A DNA stretch of 64,000 nt from Hathewaya histolytica (GTDB taxonomy: Bacteria > Bacillota > Clostridia > Clostridiales > Clostridiaceae). A model generated the notes under the pieces. It was not told the DNA's origin, did not search any database, and saw nothing but the letters and a program-made list of their open reading frames with translations. The stretch spans positions 1,054,001 to 1,118,000 of the forward strand of contig NZ_LR590481.1 of the NCBI RefSeq assembly GCF_901482605.1, written 5' to 3'. Both the position numbers and the translations under genes were made by a program. Positions within the stretch are counted from its first letter, which is position 1. Each line of letters starts with the position of its first letter. Below are positions 28,157 through 37,016 of this stretch, one piece after another.

Positions 28157-29200
28157 ATGAAAAAACCAGATATTCAAATAAACAATAGAAGAATTGGGGA
28201 AGAATATAAGCCTTTAGTTATTGCAGAGATAGGAATTAACCATGAAGGTAGCTTAGAGATTGCAAAAGAGATGGTAGATGCTGCATATGGTGCAGGGGCT
28301 GAAATCATTAAGCATCAAACTCATGTTATAGATGATGAGATGAGTAGTGAAGCAAGAAAAGTGATTCCGGGAAACACTAATGTATCTATTTACGATGTAA
28401 TGGAAAGATGTGCATTAAATGAAGCTGATGAAATAGAATTAAAAGAATATGTAGAGTCTAAAGGTATGGTTTATTTGAGCACTCCTTTTTCAAGGGCTGC
28501 AGCAGATAGGTTAGAGCGAATGGGAGTAGTAGCTTATAAAATTGGCTCAGGGGAATGTAATAATTATCCTTTAGTAGAGCATATAGCAGCATTTGGTAAA
28601 CCTATGATAGTTTCAACAGGTATGAATGATATTCAAAGCATTAAAAAAACAGTAGAAATTCTAGAAAAATACAAGGTTCAATATGCTTTGTTACATTGTA
28701 CAAATTTATATCCTACTCCTGCAAGTTTGGTTAGATTGGGAGCTATGCAAGAACTTAAAGACAATTTTCCTAATGCAGTTATTGGATTATCGGATCATAC
28801 TATTAATAATAATGCTTGTCTAGGTGCAACTGCATTAGGGGCATCAATATTAGAGAGACATTTTACGGATTCTAAAGAAAGAAAAGGACCAGATATTTTA
28901 TGCTCTATGGATACAGCTGAATTAAAAGAATTAATTAAGGGAAGTAGTGAGATTTTTGAAATGAGAGGTGGAATTAAAAAGGCTGCTATAGAAGAGCAAG
29001 TAACAATTGACTTTGCATTTGCAACAGTTGTGGCAATTAAGGATATAAAGTCTGGAGATCCTCTTACAAAAGAAAATATTTGGGTAAAGAGACCTGGTAC
29101 AGGTGAAATAAAGGCAGAACAATTTAATTCATTATTAGGGAAAAAAGCTAAGAATAATATTTTAAATGATAGCCATCTAAAATGGAGTGATATAGAATAA
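28157..29200 (+). CDS. neuB: N-acetylneuraminate synthase
   Basis: A 347-residue enzyme condensing N-acetylmannosamine with phosphoenolpyruvate to give sialic acid. A TIM-barrel NeuB domain carries the metal-binding His214 and His235, one residue short of the two histidines of meningococcal NeuB. A C-terminal SAF (antifreeze-like) domain occupies about 285-347. Segments such as Ile-Lys-His-Gln-Thr-His (51-56) and Val-Ile-Pro-Gly-Asn (69-73) resemble Campylobacter NeuB1, the sialic acid enzyme, rather than the legionaminic or pseudaminic acid paralogues. That comparison is from memory. Confidence 0.93.
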   Translation: MKKPDIQINNRRIGEEYKPLVIAEIGINHEGSLEIAKEMVDAAYGAGAEIIKHQTHVIDDEMSSEARKVIPGNTNVSIYDVMERCALNEADEIELKEYVESKGMVYLSTPFSRAAADRLERMGVVAYKIGSGECNNYPLVEHIAAFGKPMIVSTGMNDIQSIKKTVEILEKYKVQYALLHCTNLYPTPASLVRLGAMQELKDNFPNAVIGLSDHTINNNACLGATALGASILERHFTDSKERKGPDILCSMDTAELKELIKGSSEIFEMRGGIKKAAIEEQVTIDFAFATVVAIKDIKSGDPLTKENIWVKRPGTGEIKAEQFNSLLGKKAKNNILNDSHLKWSDIE

Positions 29201-29301
29201 TGGTTCTTAAATAGAATATAACAACACCAGATATTTTTAGATGGTGTAGCATTATATACTATACTAGACAAATGAAAAGATACTACATAGGGAGGTTTTT
29301 A

Positions 29302-30435
29302 ATGAAAAAAATAGTCTTTCTTACAGGTACTAGAGCTGATTATGGGAAAATAAAATCATTGATGAATAAAGTTGAAAGCAGTGAGAAATTTGAGTTACAT
29401 ATATTTGCTACGGGAATGCATATGTTATCAAGATATGGCTCTACTTGGATAGAAATAGAAAAGGATGGTTTTAAAAACATATATAAGTTTATAAATCAAC
29501 AAAGAAATTGTCATATGGACATGGCATTAAGTAATACAATTTTAGGATTTAGTAATTATGTATGCGAATTAAAACCAGATATGATTGTTATACATGGGGA
29601 TAGATTAGAGGCTCTAGCTGGTGCAATAGTTGGAGCGTTTAATAATATAAAAGTAGTACATATAGAAGGTGGAGAGGTATCCGGAACTATAGATGAATCT
29701 ATAAGACATGCTATAACTAAGTTTTGTCATATTCATTTAGTAAGCAATGAAGAAGCTAAAGGGAGAATAGTCCAAATGGGAGAAGAAGAGAAGAATATAT
29801 TTATTATAGGTTCTCCAGATGTGGATATAATGGCTTCAAAAAACTTACCTACAATAACAGAAACTAAGAATAGATATGATATAGGTTTTAATAGGTATGC
29901 TATATTGATATATCATCCAGTTACCACTGAAATAGATAAAATAAGAAAAAATGTTAAAGCTTTAGTAGATGCTCTTATAGAGTCTAGAAAAAACTATGTT
30001 GTCATATACCCTAATAATGATGAAGGAAGTTCTGAAATTTTTAATGAGTATAAAAGATTAATAAACAATGATAATTTTAAGATATTTCCATCTATTCGAT
30101 TTGAATACTTTTTAACTTTATTAAAGCATAGTGAGTTTATAATAGGAAACTCTAGTGCAGGAATAAGGGAAAGTGGAGTATACGGTATAACATCTATAGA
30201 TCTTGGAAATAGGCAACAGGGAAGATATGATATATATAAGATGAATAATATAATACATGTGGATGAGGATAAGAAACATATTTTAGAAGCTATAAAATTA
30301 GCAGAAATAAAGGAAAAAAGTTATACAAAAACATTTGGACACGGAAATAGCGATGAAAAGTTTTTAGAAATTCTAGAAGATGATTATATTTGGAATTTAA
30401 ACATTCAAAAAAAATTTATTGATATATTGCATTAG
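29302..30435 (+). CDS. neuC: Hydrolysing UDP-N-acetylglucosamine 2-epimerase
   Basis: A 377-residue GT-B-like enzyme that converts UDP-GlcNAc to N-acetylmannosamine and UDP, the first step toward sialic acid. The Thr-Gly-Thr-Arg-Ala-Asp-Tyr-Gly-Lys opening, His-Gly-Asp-Arg near residue 90 and the late Gly-Asn-Ser-Ser-Ala-Gly-Ile segment are diagnostic. ATG 29302, behind GGAGG, is chosen over ATG 29272, which lacks an SD. Absence of legionaminic-type partners (aminotransferase, dehydratase) supports plain sialic acid. Confidence 0.92.
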   Translation: MKKIVFLTGTRADYGKIKSLMNKVESSEKFELHIFATGMHMLSRYGSTWIEIEKDGFKNIYKFINQQRNCHMDMALSNTILGFSNYVCELKPDMIVIHGDRLEALAGAIVGAFNNIKVVHIEGGEVSGTIDESIRHAITKFCHIHLVSNEEAKGRIVQMGEEEKNIFIIGSPDVDIMASKNLPTITETKNRYDIGFNRYAILIYHPVTTEIDKIRKNVKALVDALIESRKNYVVIYPNNDEGSSEIFNEYKRLINNDNFKIFPSIRFEYFLTLLKHSEFIIGNSSAGIRESGVYGITSIDLGNRQQGRYDIYKMNNIIHVDEDKKHILEAIKLAEIKEKSYTKTFGHGNSDEKFLEILEDDYIWNLNIQKKFIDILH

Positions 30436-30445
30436 GAGAGAAAAT

Positions 30446-31138
30446 ATGTACTATAATAAAACGTTTTTAGCTATAATACCTGCCAGAGGTGGGAGTAAGG
30501 GGATTTATAAAAAAAATATAGTTAAAATAAAAGGAAAGCCACTTATTCAATATACAATTGATGAAGCTAAGAAATCAAAGTATTTAGATAGAGTTATTGT
30601 ATCAACGGAGGATGAAGAAATTTCACGAATTTCAAGGACAATTGGTGCAGAGGTTCCCTTTTTAAGGCCTAAATACTTAGCACAGGATAAATCCAAGGTT
30701 ATAGATTCCATAATATATACTATAAATAAATTTGAAGAAAATGGATTTAAGTATGATTATGTAGTTTTATTGCAACCGACACAACCACTAAGATTAGCTT
30801 ATCACATAGATGAAGCCATAGAGAAAATTGTTAAAAAAAATGAAGATAGTTTAGTTAGTATTTCAGAAGTTAAGGAGCATCCTATTTTAATGAGAACCTT
30901 AGATGAAAATGAAAGAACTATAAGTTTGTTAAATGTAAACAGCACAGTTAGAAGACAAGAATTTCCTAAGATGTATAAGGTTAATGGAGCTATATATATA
31001 AATAAGATAAATAGCAATTTGAATAAGGATACTAGTATGAATGATAATATATTAGCTTATATTATGGAAAAAGAATACGATTTAGATATTGATGATGCAA
31101 TAGATTTACAGATGTTTAAATTGAATTTGGAGAAATAA
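30446..31138 (+). CDS. neuA: CMP-N-acetylneuraminate cytidylyltransferase
   Basis: A 230-residue enzyme that activates sialic acid with CTP. The nucleotide-binding motif Ile-Ile-Pro-Ala-Arg-Gly-Gly-Ser-Lys-Gly is at the N-terminus, with Leu-Gln-Pro-Thr-Gln-Pro-Leu-Arg in mid-chain. There is no C-terminal esterase extension. ATG 30446 follows GGAGAG; the frame is open upstream but without an SD. Its stop is one base before the Wzx-like gene. Confidence 0.92.
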   Translation: MYYNKTFLAIIPARGGSKGIYKKNIVKIKGKPLIQYTIDEAKKSKYLDRVIVSTEDEEISRISRTIGAEVPFLRPKYLAQDKSKVIDSIIYTINKFEENGFKYDYVVLLQPTQPLRLAYHIDEAIEKIVKKNEDSLVSISEVKEHPILMRTLDENERTISLLNVNSTVRRQEFPKMYKVNGAIYINKINSNLNKDTSMNDNILAYIMEKEYDLDIDDAIDLQMFKLNLEK

Positions 31139-31139
31139 A

Positions 31140-32561
31140 ATGAGTATAAAGGGGATTTTTCACAGGGCTTTTAAACTAGATTTTTTAAAACATGGATTTA
31201 ATTATATAATAGCAAATTTCTTTTCAAAAGGGTTAGTATTTTTAATGATACCTGTATTTACTCGTATATTAACTCCAAGTGAATATGGAACTTACTCTAT
31301 CTATGTAACAATAGTTAGTATTTTTAGTATTTTAATATCTTTAAATATTCCTGCAGCTATAAAACAAAGTTACTTAAAGAGAGAAAAGGAATTTTCAGCG
31401 ATACTTGGAACAAACTTAATATTCATAGTTCTTACTACACTTCCAATAGCTATAGTATATTTTATATTTAGTAATGAAATTAGTGATTTTTTTAAAGTTC
31501 CTGCTAAAGTTTTTAAACTCTCTATAGTAGTTTGTATATTTTTAATGTTTTATAATATATACATCTATTATTTAGAAGCTAAACAAGAAAGTTTTAAATT
31601 TTTGAAAATATCTTGTTCTAATAAAATAATAGAGACTAGCTTATGTATATCTTTTCTTTTTTTAATTAGTAGTAATAAGTATTATTCAGCTATATATGGG
31701 CAGATAATAGCTATTAGTATATTTGCTGTTATTTGTTTATACAAGCTTATAAAAATTGCAGATTTTAAATTTGATTTAGGGTATTTAAAGTATAGTCTAG
31801 ATTATTCAATACCATTAATTCCTCATAATTTATCAAATTTTATTTTAGCGCAATTTGATAAAATAATATTAAATCAAATTTTAGGAGCACATTCTACAGG
31901 TGTATATTCCTTTGCTTATAATATAAGCATGATAATTACAGTTATAATAAATTCGTTGAATTCATCATGGGTCCCTATTTTTTTTGAAAACTACAGAAAT
32001 AAAAAATATTTGTATCTACAAGATTTATCTAAAAGGTTTTTTAAAATTATATGCTTATGTTGTACTATAATAATTCTATTTTCAAAGGAAATTACTATGA
32101 TTGTATCAACAGAGCAGTATTATAAAGGAATTAATATAATTCCTATTATTATATTAGGAAACTTAATGATATTTTTTTATGTGTTATATGCAAATTATGC
32201 ATTTTATTATAACAATACATATATGATTTCAATAAATACTTTTATAGCTGGAATTATTAATATCATTCTTAATTATATATTTATACCTAAATGGAGTTAT
32301 TTAGCAGCAGCATATACTACATTGTTCTCTTATATAGTTTTGTTTTTATTACATTATATAAATTCTAAATATATATTAAAGGCAAAAGTAATACCTCTAA
32401 GCATATTTAAATTTGATTTGATAAAATTTATATGTGTAATTAGTGTGTACTTTATAATTACACATATAATTGATAATACAATTATTTTAATTATGATAAA
32501 ATCAGTTATTATAGCTGTATTAATAGTTATAGAGATACATAAGCAAATAATTTTCATATGA
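31140..32561 (+). CDS. Wzx-like polysaccharide flippase
   Basis: A 473-residue membrane protein with about 12-14 hydrophobic helices. The Pro-Val-Phe-Thr-Arg-Ile-Leu-Thr-Pro-Ser-Glu-Tyr-Gly opening is the classic Wzx/RfbX signature. It would flip the lipid-linked repeat unit to the outer face for the Wzy-like polymerase. GGAG precedes the ATG. It is the last gene of the sialic-acid locus. Confidence 0.88.
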   Translation: MSIKGIFHRAFKLDFLKHGFNYIIANFFSKGLVFLMIPVFTRILTPSEYGTYSIYVTIVSIFSILISLNIPAAIKQSYLKREKEFSAILGTNLIFIVLTTLPIAIVYFIFSNEISDFFKVPAKVFKLSIVVCIFLMFYNIYIYYLEAKQESFKFLKISCSNKIIETSLCISFLFLISSNKYYSAIYGQIIAISIFAVICLYKLIKIADFKFDLGYLKYSLDYSIPLIPHNLSNFILAQFDKIILNQILGAHSTGVYSFAYNISMIITVIINSLNSSWVPIFFENYRNKKYLYLQDLSKRFFKIICLCCTIIILFSKEITMIVSTEQYYKGINIIPIIILGNLMIFFYVLYANYAFYYNNTYMISINTFIAGIINIILNYIFIPKWSYLAAAYTTLFSYIVLFLLHYINSKYILKAKVIPLSIFKFDLIKFICVISVYFIITHIIDNTIILIMIKSVIIAVLIVIEIHKQIIFI

Positions 32562-32804
32562 TTTAAGGGGTTTGGTTTTAGATAGTGTTTTTATAACTTT
32601 CTAGGACCAGGCTTTTTTATTTTTTAAGATGATAATTTAATAAATATACTATTATTCCCATTGGATTTTCAAATTTTACTTCTAGCATCAATAATCATTG
32701 TTAATTATAAATTTCAATTTATTTAGTAATATAAAATATATTTTAAAATAAGTTAAAGATAATTTTAAAAATAAAGAATAATTAAATAACAACTATCTTA
32801 TCAG
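32562..32804. other. Intergenic stretch after the glycan locus
   Basis: AT-rich sequence without a gene. An imperfect G-rich/C-rich inverted pair (about 32569-32614) followed by a T-run could be a weak terminator for the glycan operon. I see nothing else definable. Confidence 0.4.
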
Positions 32805-32846
32805 TTGAAAGCAGTTTTCTATTATGATAAAATTGTATCATAGTAA
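32805..32846 (+). promoter_or_regulatory. Flavodiiron gene promoter with overlapping inverted repeat
   Basis: TTGAAA (32805-32810), 17-base spacer, TAAAAT (32828-32833). TATGATA (32823-32829) and TATCATA (32836-32842) form an inverted repeat with a 6-base spacer across the -10 box, placed like an operator. The right half is part of the recurring 11-mer TATCATAGTAA. Confidence 0.55.
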
Positions 32847-32891
32847 TAGTTTCACTATGACTTTGTGGAATTCTATTAAGGAGGGTATATT

Positions 32892-34064
32892 ATGACTTAT
32901 AAGGAGCTAAAAGAGAATATATATTGGGTTGGCGTGGAAGATCCTAAACTAAGAGTTTTTGATATAATAATGGAAACTAAAAGAGGGACAACCTATAATT
33001 CTTATTTGATTAATGATGAGAAAATTGCTGTTATAGATACTGTTAAAGATGGTTTTTTTGAAGAATTTACAAATAATATAAAAGGTGTAATTGGAGATAG
33101 AAAAGTCGATTATATAATAGTGCAGCACACAGAATTAGATCATAGTGGTTCTTTAAAAAGATTATTAGAAGTTTATCCAGAAGCAGTAGTAGTGGGTTCA
33201 AAAGCTGCTATAAACTATTTAAAAAATATAGTAAATAAGGAATTTGAATTTAAATATGCGGAAGGTGAACTAAACTTAGGAGAGCATACATTACAATTTA
33301 TTTCTGCACCTAATTTACACTGGCCAGATACTATATTTACTTATGTTGAGAAAAAGAAAATAATATTTACTTGTGATGTAATGGGATGTCACTATTGCCC
33401 TAAAAACTGTATAACAGATCAATGCTCTGGGGATTATTGCGAAGAAATGAAATATTATTTCGATGTTATAATGGGACCATTTAAAAAGTTCGTTAACCTT
33501 GCATTTGATAAAATTGATAAATTAGAATTTGATATAGTAGCTCCAAGTCATGGACCGATTCATATAGAAGACTTAAAGGAATATAAAAACTTATACAGAG
33601 AATGGGCAAAAATCGAAGAAATAATAGAGAAAAATGTGCAAATTTTCTATATTTCTGCTTATGGGAACACAGAGGAAATGGCAAAATATATATGCGAAAC
33701 TATTAACAAAAAAGGAATAAGGGCAGAAACTCATGAGATAACATCTACATCTCAAGAAGAACTATCTTCTTTAATTAAAGGTGCATCTGGTATATTGGTA
33801 GGTTCTCCTACAATAAATCAAGATGCTGTGAAACCTGCTTGGGACCTAATATCTTCTATATGCCCAATTGCTAACAGAGGAAAGGCGGCGGCAGCTTTTG
33901 GATCTTTTGGATGGAGTGGAGAAGGTGTAGGTATGATTACAGATAGATTAAAGGGGCTTAAATTTAAGGTTGTAGAACCTGGATTAAGATTTAAATTTGT
34001 TCCGGATACTGAAAAATATAAAGAAGCAGATGAATTTATAGAAAAATATCTAGAATTGTTATAA
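32892..34064 (+). CDS. fprA: A-type flavoprotein / flavodiiron protein (FprA family)
   Basis: A 390-residue cytoplasmic enzyme that reduces O2 to water (or NO to N2O), protecting anaerobes. The metallo-beta-lactamase-like domain holds the diiron ligands His79, Glu81, Asp83, His143, Asp162 and His220. A flavodoxin domain (about 252-390) binds FMN, seen from Ile-Ser-Ala-Tyr-Gly-Asn-Thr. Unusually, residues 161-183 contain six cysteines in 23 positions between the diiron ligands. GGAGGG precedes the ATG. A rubredoxin partner is not encoded nearby. Confidence 0.93.
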   Translation: MTYKELKENIYWVGVEDPKLRVFDIIMETKRGTTYNSYLINDEKIAVIDTVKDGFFEEFTNNIKGVIGDRKVDYIIVQHTELDHSGSLKRLLEVYPEAVVVGSKAAINYLKNIVNKEFEFKYAEGELNLGEHTLQFISAPNLHWPDTIFTYVEKKKIIFTCDVMGCHYCPKNCITDQCSGDYCEEMKYYFDVIMGPFKKFVNLAFDKIDKLEFDIVAPSHGPIHIEDLKEYKNLYREWAKIEEIIEKNVQIFYISAYGNTEEMAKYICETINKKGIRAETHEITSTSQEELSSLIKGASGILVGSPTINQDAVKPAWDLISSICPIANRGKAAAAFGSFGWSGEGVGMITDRLKGLKFKVVEPGLRFKFVPDTEKYKEADEFIEKYLELL

Positions 34065-34122
34065 TTTTTATAAATATGGTTTAAAACTAAGTCAAAAATA
34101 GTATAATATAATTATAGACATA

Positions 34123-34145
34123 TAGGGGAGTTTAATACTCCCCTA
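34123..34145 (+). terminator. Hairpin after fprA
   Basis: A perfect 9-bp G/C-rich stem (34123-34131 with 34137-34145). The following sequence is only modestly T-rich. A TATAAT at 34102-34107 with a weak TTTAAA upstream means it could instead sit in the leader of the next gene. Confidence 0.45.
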
Positions 34146-34197
34146 ATTTGTAATTAGTGACTTATAGATAAATAAACTATAATTCTGGAGGAAAATA

Positions 34198-34593
34198 ATG
34201 AAGAGTAAAATAATAGACTACTTAAATGACAATGACTTAGATGATATTAAAGAGATAAAAGTATCTGAAAAAGATGTTTTTGTTCTAAAACTTAATTATT
34301 ATTTTGATTCCTTAGAAATAGAAGGTGCAAACTCTTATGCGAAAGATGAATGTGAAGAAGGAGAAGAAAGTATAGAGTTTTATGAAGATTTTATACTTCC
34401 TTACCTAAGCGATTCTGCTGTAGATAATGTAGAGGATATAGTGAGAGATGTGTGTGAGGAATTAGACCTAGAATATCAATTAATTAGTTTTGATATAGAT
34501 GTTGAGGAAAGTGAATACAATACATTTATAATTGCTTTTTATGAAAGAGATAAAGAATTTGATCTTGAAGACTATATAACGGAAATAATATAA
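34198..34593 (+). CDS. Very acidic small protein of unknown function
   Basis: A 131-residue protein with an exceptional share of Asp and Glu and few basic residues, and no signal or membrane segment. I recognise no family. TGGAGG lies 8-13 bases before the ATG. It lies between fprA and the 6S-like RNA gene. Confidence 0.7.
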   Translation: MKSKIIDYLNDNDLDDIKEIKVSEKDVFVLKLNYYFDSLEIEGANSYAKDECEEGEESIEFYEDFILPYLSDSAVDNVEDIVRDVCEELDLEYQLISFDIDVEESEYNTFIIAFYERDKEFDLEDYITEII

Positions 34594-34618
34594 ATTTTTA
34601 ATTACCCAAATTAAAATA

Positions 34619-34646
34619 TTGAAACATGAAAAATATATGATATAAT
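34619..34646 (+). promoter_or_regulatory. Promoter of the 6S-like RNA
   Basis: TTGAAA (34619-34624), 16-base spacer, TATAAT (34641-34646) with the extended -10 TG at 34638-34639. The start would be near 34652. Confidence 0.7.
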
Positions 34647-34651
34647 AATAT

Positions 34652-34927
34652 AAAGGCCTGAGATGATCGAGTAACTTATAATGTTCAACCGACATAAGAT
34701 ACAAGGGATTCTCAACAATCTTTTATATGCCAGGCTTCATTTTAGGATTAAGTCCGCAGAAGAAGGCAGAAGAAAGATGAGAGAAACCCACCTGCGAGAC
34801 GGCGGGTATTGAACATATAAGGGTACGACATTTCGGGTTATACATATGAGTATATTTTTATAGTTATAAAATGCTATAAGCTATATATAGAATAAGGTTG
34901 TACCATTATGGTACAACCTTATTTTTT
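34652..34927 (+). ncRNA. Structured small RNA, probably 6S RNA
   Basis: There is no ORF between a strong promoter and a strong terminator. The transcript would start AAAGGCCTGAGATG. The 5' segment CCTGAGATGATCG (about 34658-34670) pairs with CGACATTTCGGG (about 34827-34838), with two G-U pairs and one bulge. Inside, CTTATAATGTTCAACC pairs with GGTATTGAACATATAAG, and an apical hairpin is closed by ACCCACC and GGCGGGT. The result is a long rod of about 190 nt with internal loops, the overall shape of 6S RNA, which binds sigma-A RNA polymerase. Bacillus 6S-1 begins similarly (AAAGTCCTGA, from memory). SRP RNA and RNase P hallmarks are absent. A different clostridial RNA remains possible. Confidence 0.6.
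34891..34927 (+). terminator. Intrinsic terminator of the 6S-like RNA
   Basis: A perfect 14-bp stem (34891-34904 with 34910-34923), loop ATTAT, then a T-run. Its end touches the stop codon of the oppositely oriented Spo0E-like gene. Confidence 0.92.
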
Positions 34928-35117
34928 AAGCTGCAAGACTAGAAGTCTTTATGATATTCTTTAATTTCAGTTTTTGATATTGGGAAATATACTTGTCCAA
35001 TTTTTTACTTAATTTTAGTATTATAAAATTATTAGTTGATATAAAGTTAAGTAAAAAATTTAACATTCTTTTGTAAAAATTAATTCTTACTTCTAACGAG
35101 ATAATACGACTATTCAT
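34926..35117 (-). CDS. Spo0E-like sporulation regulator (aspartyl phosphatase family)
   Basis: A 63-residue two-helix protein. The second helix has Leu-Ser-Lys-Lys-Leu-Asp (36-41) followed by a Tyr-rich stretch, corresponding to the Ser-Gln-Glu-Leu-Asp signature of Spo0E-family phosphatases that remove phosphate from Spo0A. Length and layout fit the family. The central Gln-Glu is replaced by Lys-Lys, so activity may differ. On its own strand AGAGGGG lies upstream of the ATG. It faces the 6S-like RNA gene tail to tail. Confidence 0.7.
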   Translation of the reverse strand: MNSRIISLEVRINFYKRMLNFLLNFISTNNFIILKLSKKLDKYISQYQKLKLKNIIKTSSLAA

Positions 35118-35388
35118 TTAAATGACCCCTCTCTGAATAAAAAAATAAAATAAAATAATGAATAATAAACAATAAATACAAATATATATATTAAACTATA
35201 TAAGAAAATCTTTATAAATACATTCTACCAAAAATAAATGTATTTGTTAAATTTTTTCATTATCTATTTTTCTCCATATTTTGATAAAGTTTAACACTTT
35301 TAGTGTAAAAAAAATCAAAAATGATAGTTTTAAAATTTTTGGAAATAGGTATAAGTGTTGAAAAAAGTACATTGGAATAAAATGTAAG

Positions 35389-35395
35389 TGTCGAA
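35389..35395 (+). promoter_or_regulatory. Candidate Spo0A box
   Basis: TGTCGAA matches the 0A-box core TGNCGAA, in the 408-base gap between the Spo0E-like gene and the M18 aminopeptidase. A one-mismatch copy, TGTTGAA, lies 33 bases upstream at 35356-35362 in the same orientation. Confidence 0.45.
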
Positions 35396-35461
35396 ATGAT
35401 TTTTTAAATTCATTATTCATAATCATTTAACAAAAAACTTCTTATTTTCTGAAAAATTTGT

Positions 35462-35490
35462 TTGAAATTTTATGAAATATCTAGTAAAAT
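35462..35490 (+). promoter_or_regulatory. Promoter of the M18 aminopeptidase gene
   Basis: TTGAAA (35462-35467), 17-base spacer, TAAAAT (35485-35490). The rest of the 35118-35524 gap is very AT-rich with no gene apparent. Confidence 0.6.
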
Positions 35491-35524
35491 GGCTATAGAG
35501 TTAAAATTTAAGGGGGGCTAAGTA

Positions 35525-36940
35525 ATGGCTGAAAATTTAAATCTTAAAGACTTAGAAAAAAAAGTTGAGTTAGCTTGGGACAAGTACACAAAGGAAGAAC
35601 TAGAGAACGTTCAATCATTATCATCAAGATACATAGATTTTATGTCTCTATGTAAAACTGAAAGAGAGTGCGTTGATGAGTTCATAGCCCTAGCTGAAAA
35701 GAAAGGTTACAAAAACCTTGAAACTTTAGTTAAAGAAGGAACTAAATTAAATGCTGGAGATAAAGTTTATGCTAACTGCATGGGAAAAAGTTTAGTTCTA
35801 TTTGTAATAGGTTCTGAACCAATTGAAAAAGGTTTAAGAATATTAGGTGCTCACGTTGACGCTCCAAGAATAGACTTAAAACAAAACCCATTATATGAAG
35901 ATTCAGATATGGCATTCTTAAAGACTCATTATTATGGTGGAATTAAAAAATACCAATGGGTAACTATACCACTTGCAATTCACGGAGTATTTGCAAAGAA
36001 AGATGGAACAGTTGTTAAAGTTGTAATTGGTGAAGACGAGAATGAGCCAGTAATAGGAATTTCTGATTTATTAATTCACTTATCTGCAGATCAAATGCAA
36101 AAAACTTTAGCTAAAGGTATAGAAGGTGAAGATTTAAATGTATGTATCGGTTCTATGCCTGTAGAAGACAAAGAAGCTAAAAATAGAGTTAAATTAAATG
36201 TATTAAGACTATTAAATGAAAAATATGGAGTTACTGAAGATGACTTTATATCAGCTGAATTAGAAGTTGTTCCAGCAGGAAGAGCTAGACATTATGGTCT
36301 TGATAATTCAATGGTTATGGCATATGGTCATGACGATAGAGTATGTTCTTATACTTCATTTGAAGCTATGTTAGAAGTAGAAAGCACTGACAAGACTTGT
36401 GTTACATTACTTGTTGATAAAGAAGAAGTTGGAAGCATTGGAGCTACAGGAATGCAATCTAAATTCTTTGAAAATGCATTAGCTGAAGTTATTAACTTAA
36501 AAGAAGATTACAGTGATTTTAAATTAAGAAGATCACTTGCAAACTCAAAAATGTTATCTTCAGACGTTAGTGCTGCATACGATCCTACTTTTGCAAGTGC
36601 TTATGAAAAGAAAAACTCTGCTTTCTTTGGTAGAGGTATAGTATTCAATAAGTATACTGGTGCAAGAGGAAAAGGCGGATGTAACGATGCTAATGCTGAA
36701 TACTTAGCACAATTAAGAGATATGTTAGATAAAAACAATGTTTCATGGCAAACAGCAGAACTTGGTAAAGTAGATCAAGGTGGTGGAGGAACTATAGCTT
36801 ACATCCTAGCACAATATGGAATGGAAGTTATAGACTCTGGTGTAGCATTACACAATATGCATGCTCCATACGAAGTAGCAAGCAAAGCTGATATATATGA
36901 AGCTTACAGAGCTTATAAAGTATTCTTAAAAGAAGCTTAA
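35525..36940 (+). CDS. M18-family aminopeptidase
   Basis: A 471-residue cytoplasmic zinc aminopeptidase. Metal-ligand segments are visible: Gly-Ala-His-Val-Asp-Ala-Pro, Gly-His-Asp-Asp-Arg-Val, Asp-Lys-Glu-Glu-Val-Gly-Ser and a late Ala-Leu-His-Asn-Met-His. It releases N-terminal residues from peptides, often acidic or neutral ones. The SD AGGGGGGC is very strong, and the codon choice is the regular one of a well-expressed gene. It is transcribed alone. Confidence 0.92.
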   Translation: MAENLNLKDLEKKVELAWDKYTKEELENVQSLSSRYIDFMSLCKTERECVDEFIALAEKKGYKNLETLVKEGTKLNAGDKVYANCMGKSLVLFVIGSEPIEKGLRILGAHVDAPRIDLKQNPLYEDSDMAFLKTHYYGGIKKYQWVTIPLAIHGVFAKKDGTVVKVVIGEDENEPVIGISDLLIHLSADQMQKTLAKGIEGEDLNVCIGSMPVEDKEAKNRVKLNVLRLLNEKYGVTEDDFISAELEVVPAGRARHYGLDNSMVMAYGHDDRVCSYTSFEAMLEVESTDKTCVTLLVDKEEVGSIGATGMQSKFFENALAEVINLKEDYSDFKLRRSLANSKMLSSDVSAAYDPTFASAYEKKNSAFFGRGIVFNKYTGARGKGGCNDANAEYLAQLRDMLDKNNVSWQTAELGKVDQGGGGTIAYILAQYGMEVIDSGVALHNMHAPYEVASKADIYEAYRAYKVFLKEA

Positions 36941-36955
36941 TATAAATTTATATAC

Positions 36956-36998
36956 CAAAAGACCTTCTAGTTTAAAGAAGGTCTTTTGTATTTTTGTT
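36956..36998 (+). terminator. Intrinsic terminator of the aminopeptidase gene
   Basis: A perfect 13-bp stem (36956-36968 with 36976-36988) is followed by a T-rich tail. Confidence 0.92.
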
Positions 36999-37016
36999 TT
37001 ATTTATATATAATATA

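Noticed and set aside
28795-29271. 158-aa minus-strand frame over neuB
   Set aside because: Antisense to a well-supported gene, with no SD or recognisable motif.
30446-30446. Longer NeuA start at 30419
   Set aside because: The extension lies within neuC and lacks an SD; ATG 30446 follows GGAGAG and gives the usual N-terminus.
34652-34927. SRP RNA or RNase P RNA
   Set aside because: The conserved SRP apical tetraloop region and the RNase P core motifs are absent; a single long rod fits 6S better.
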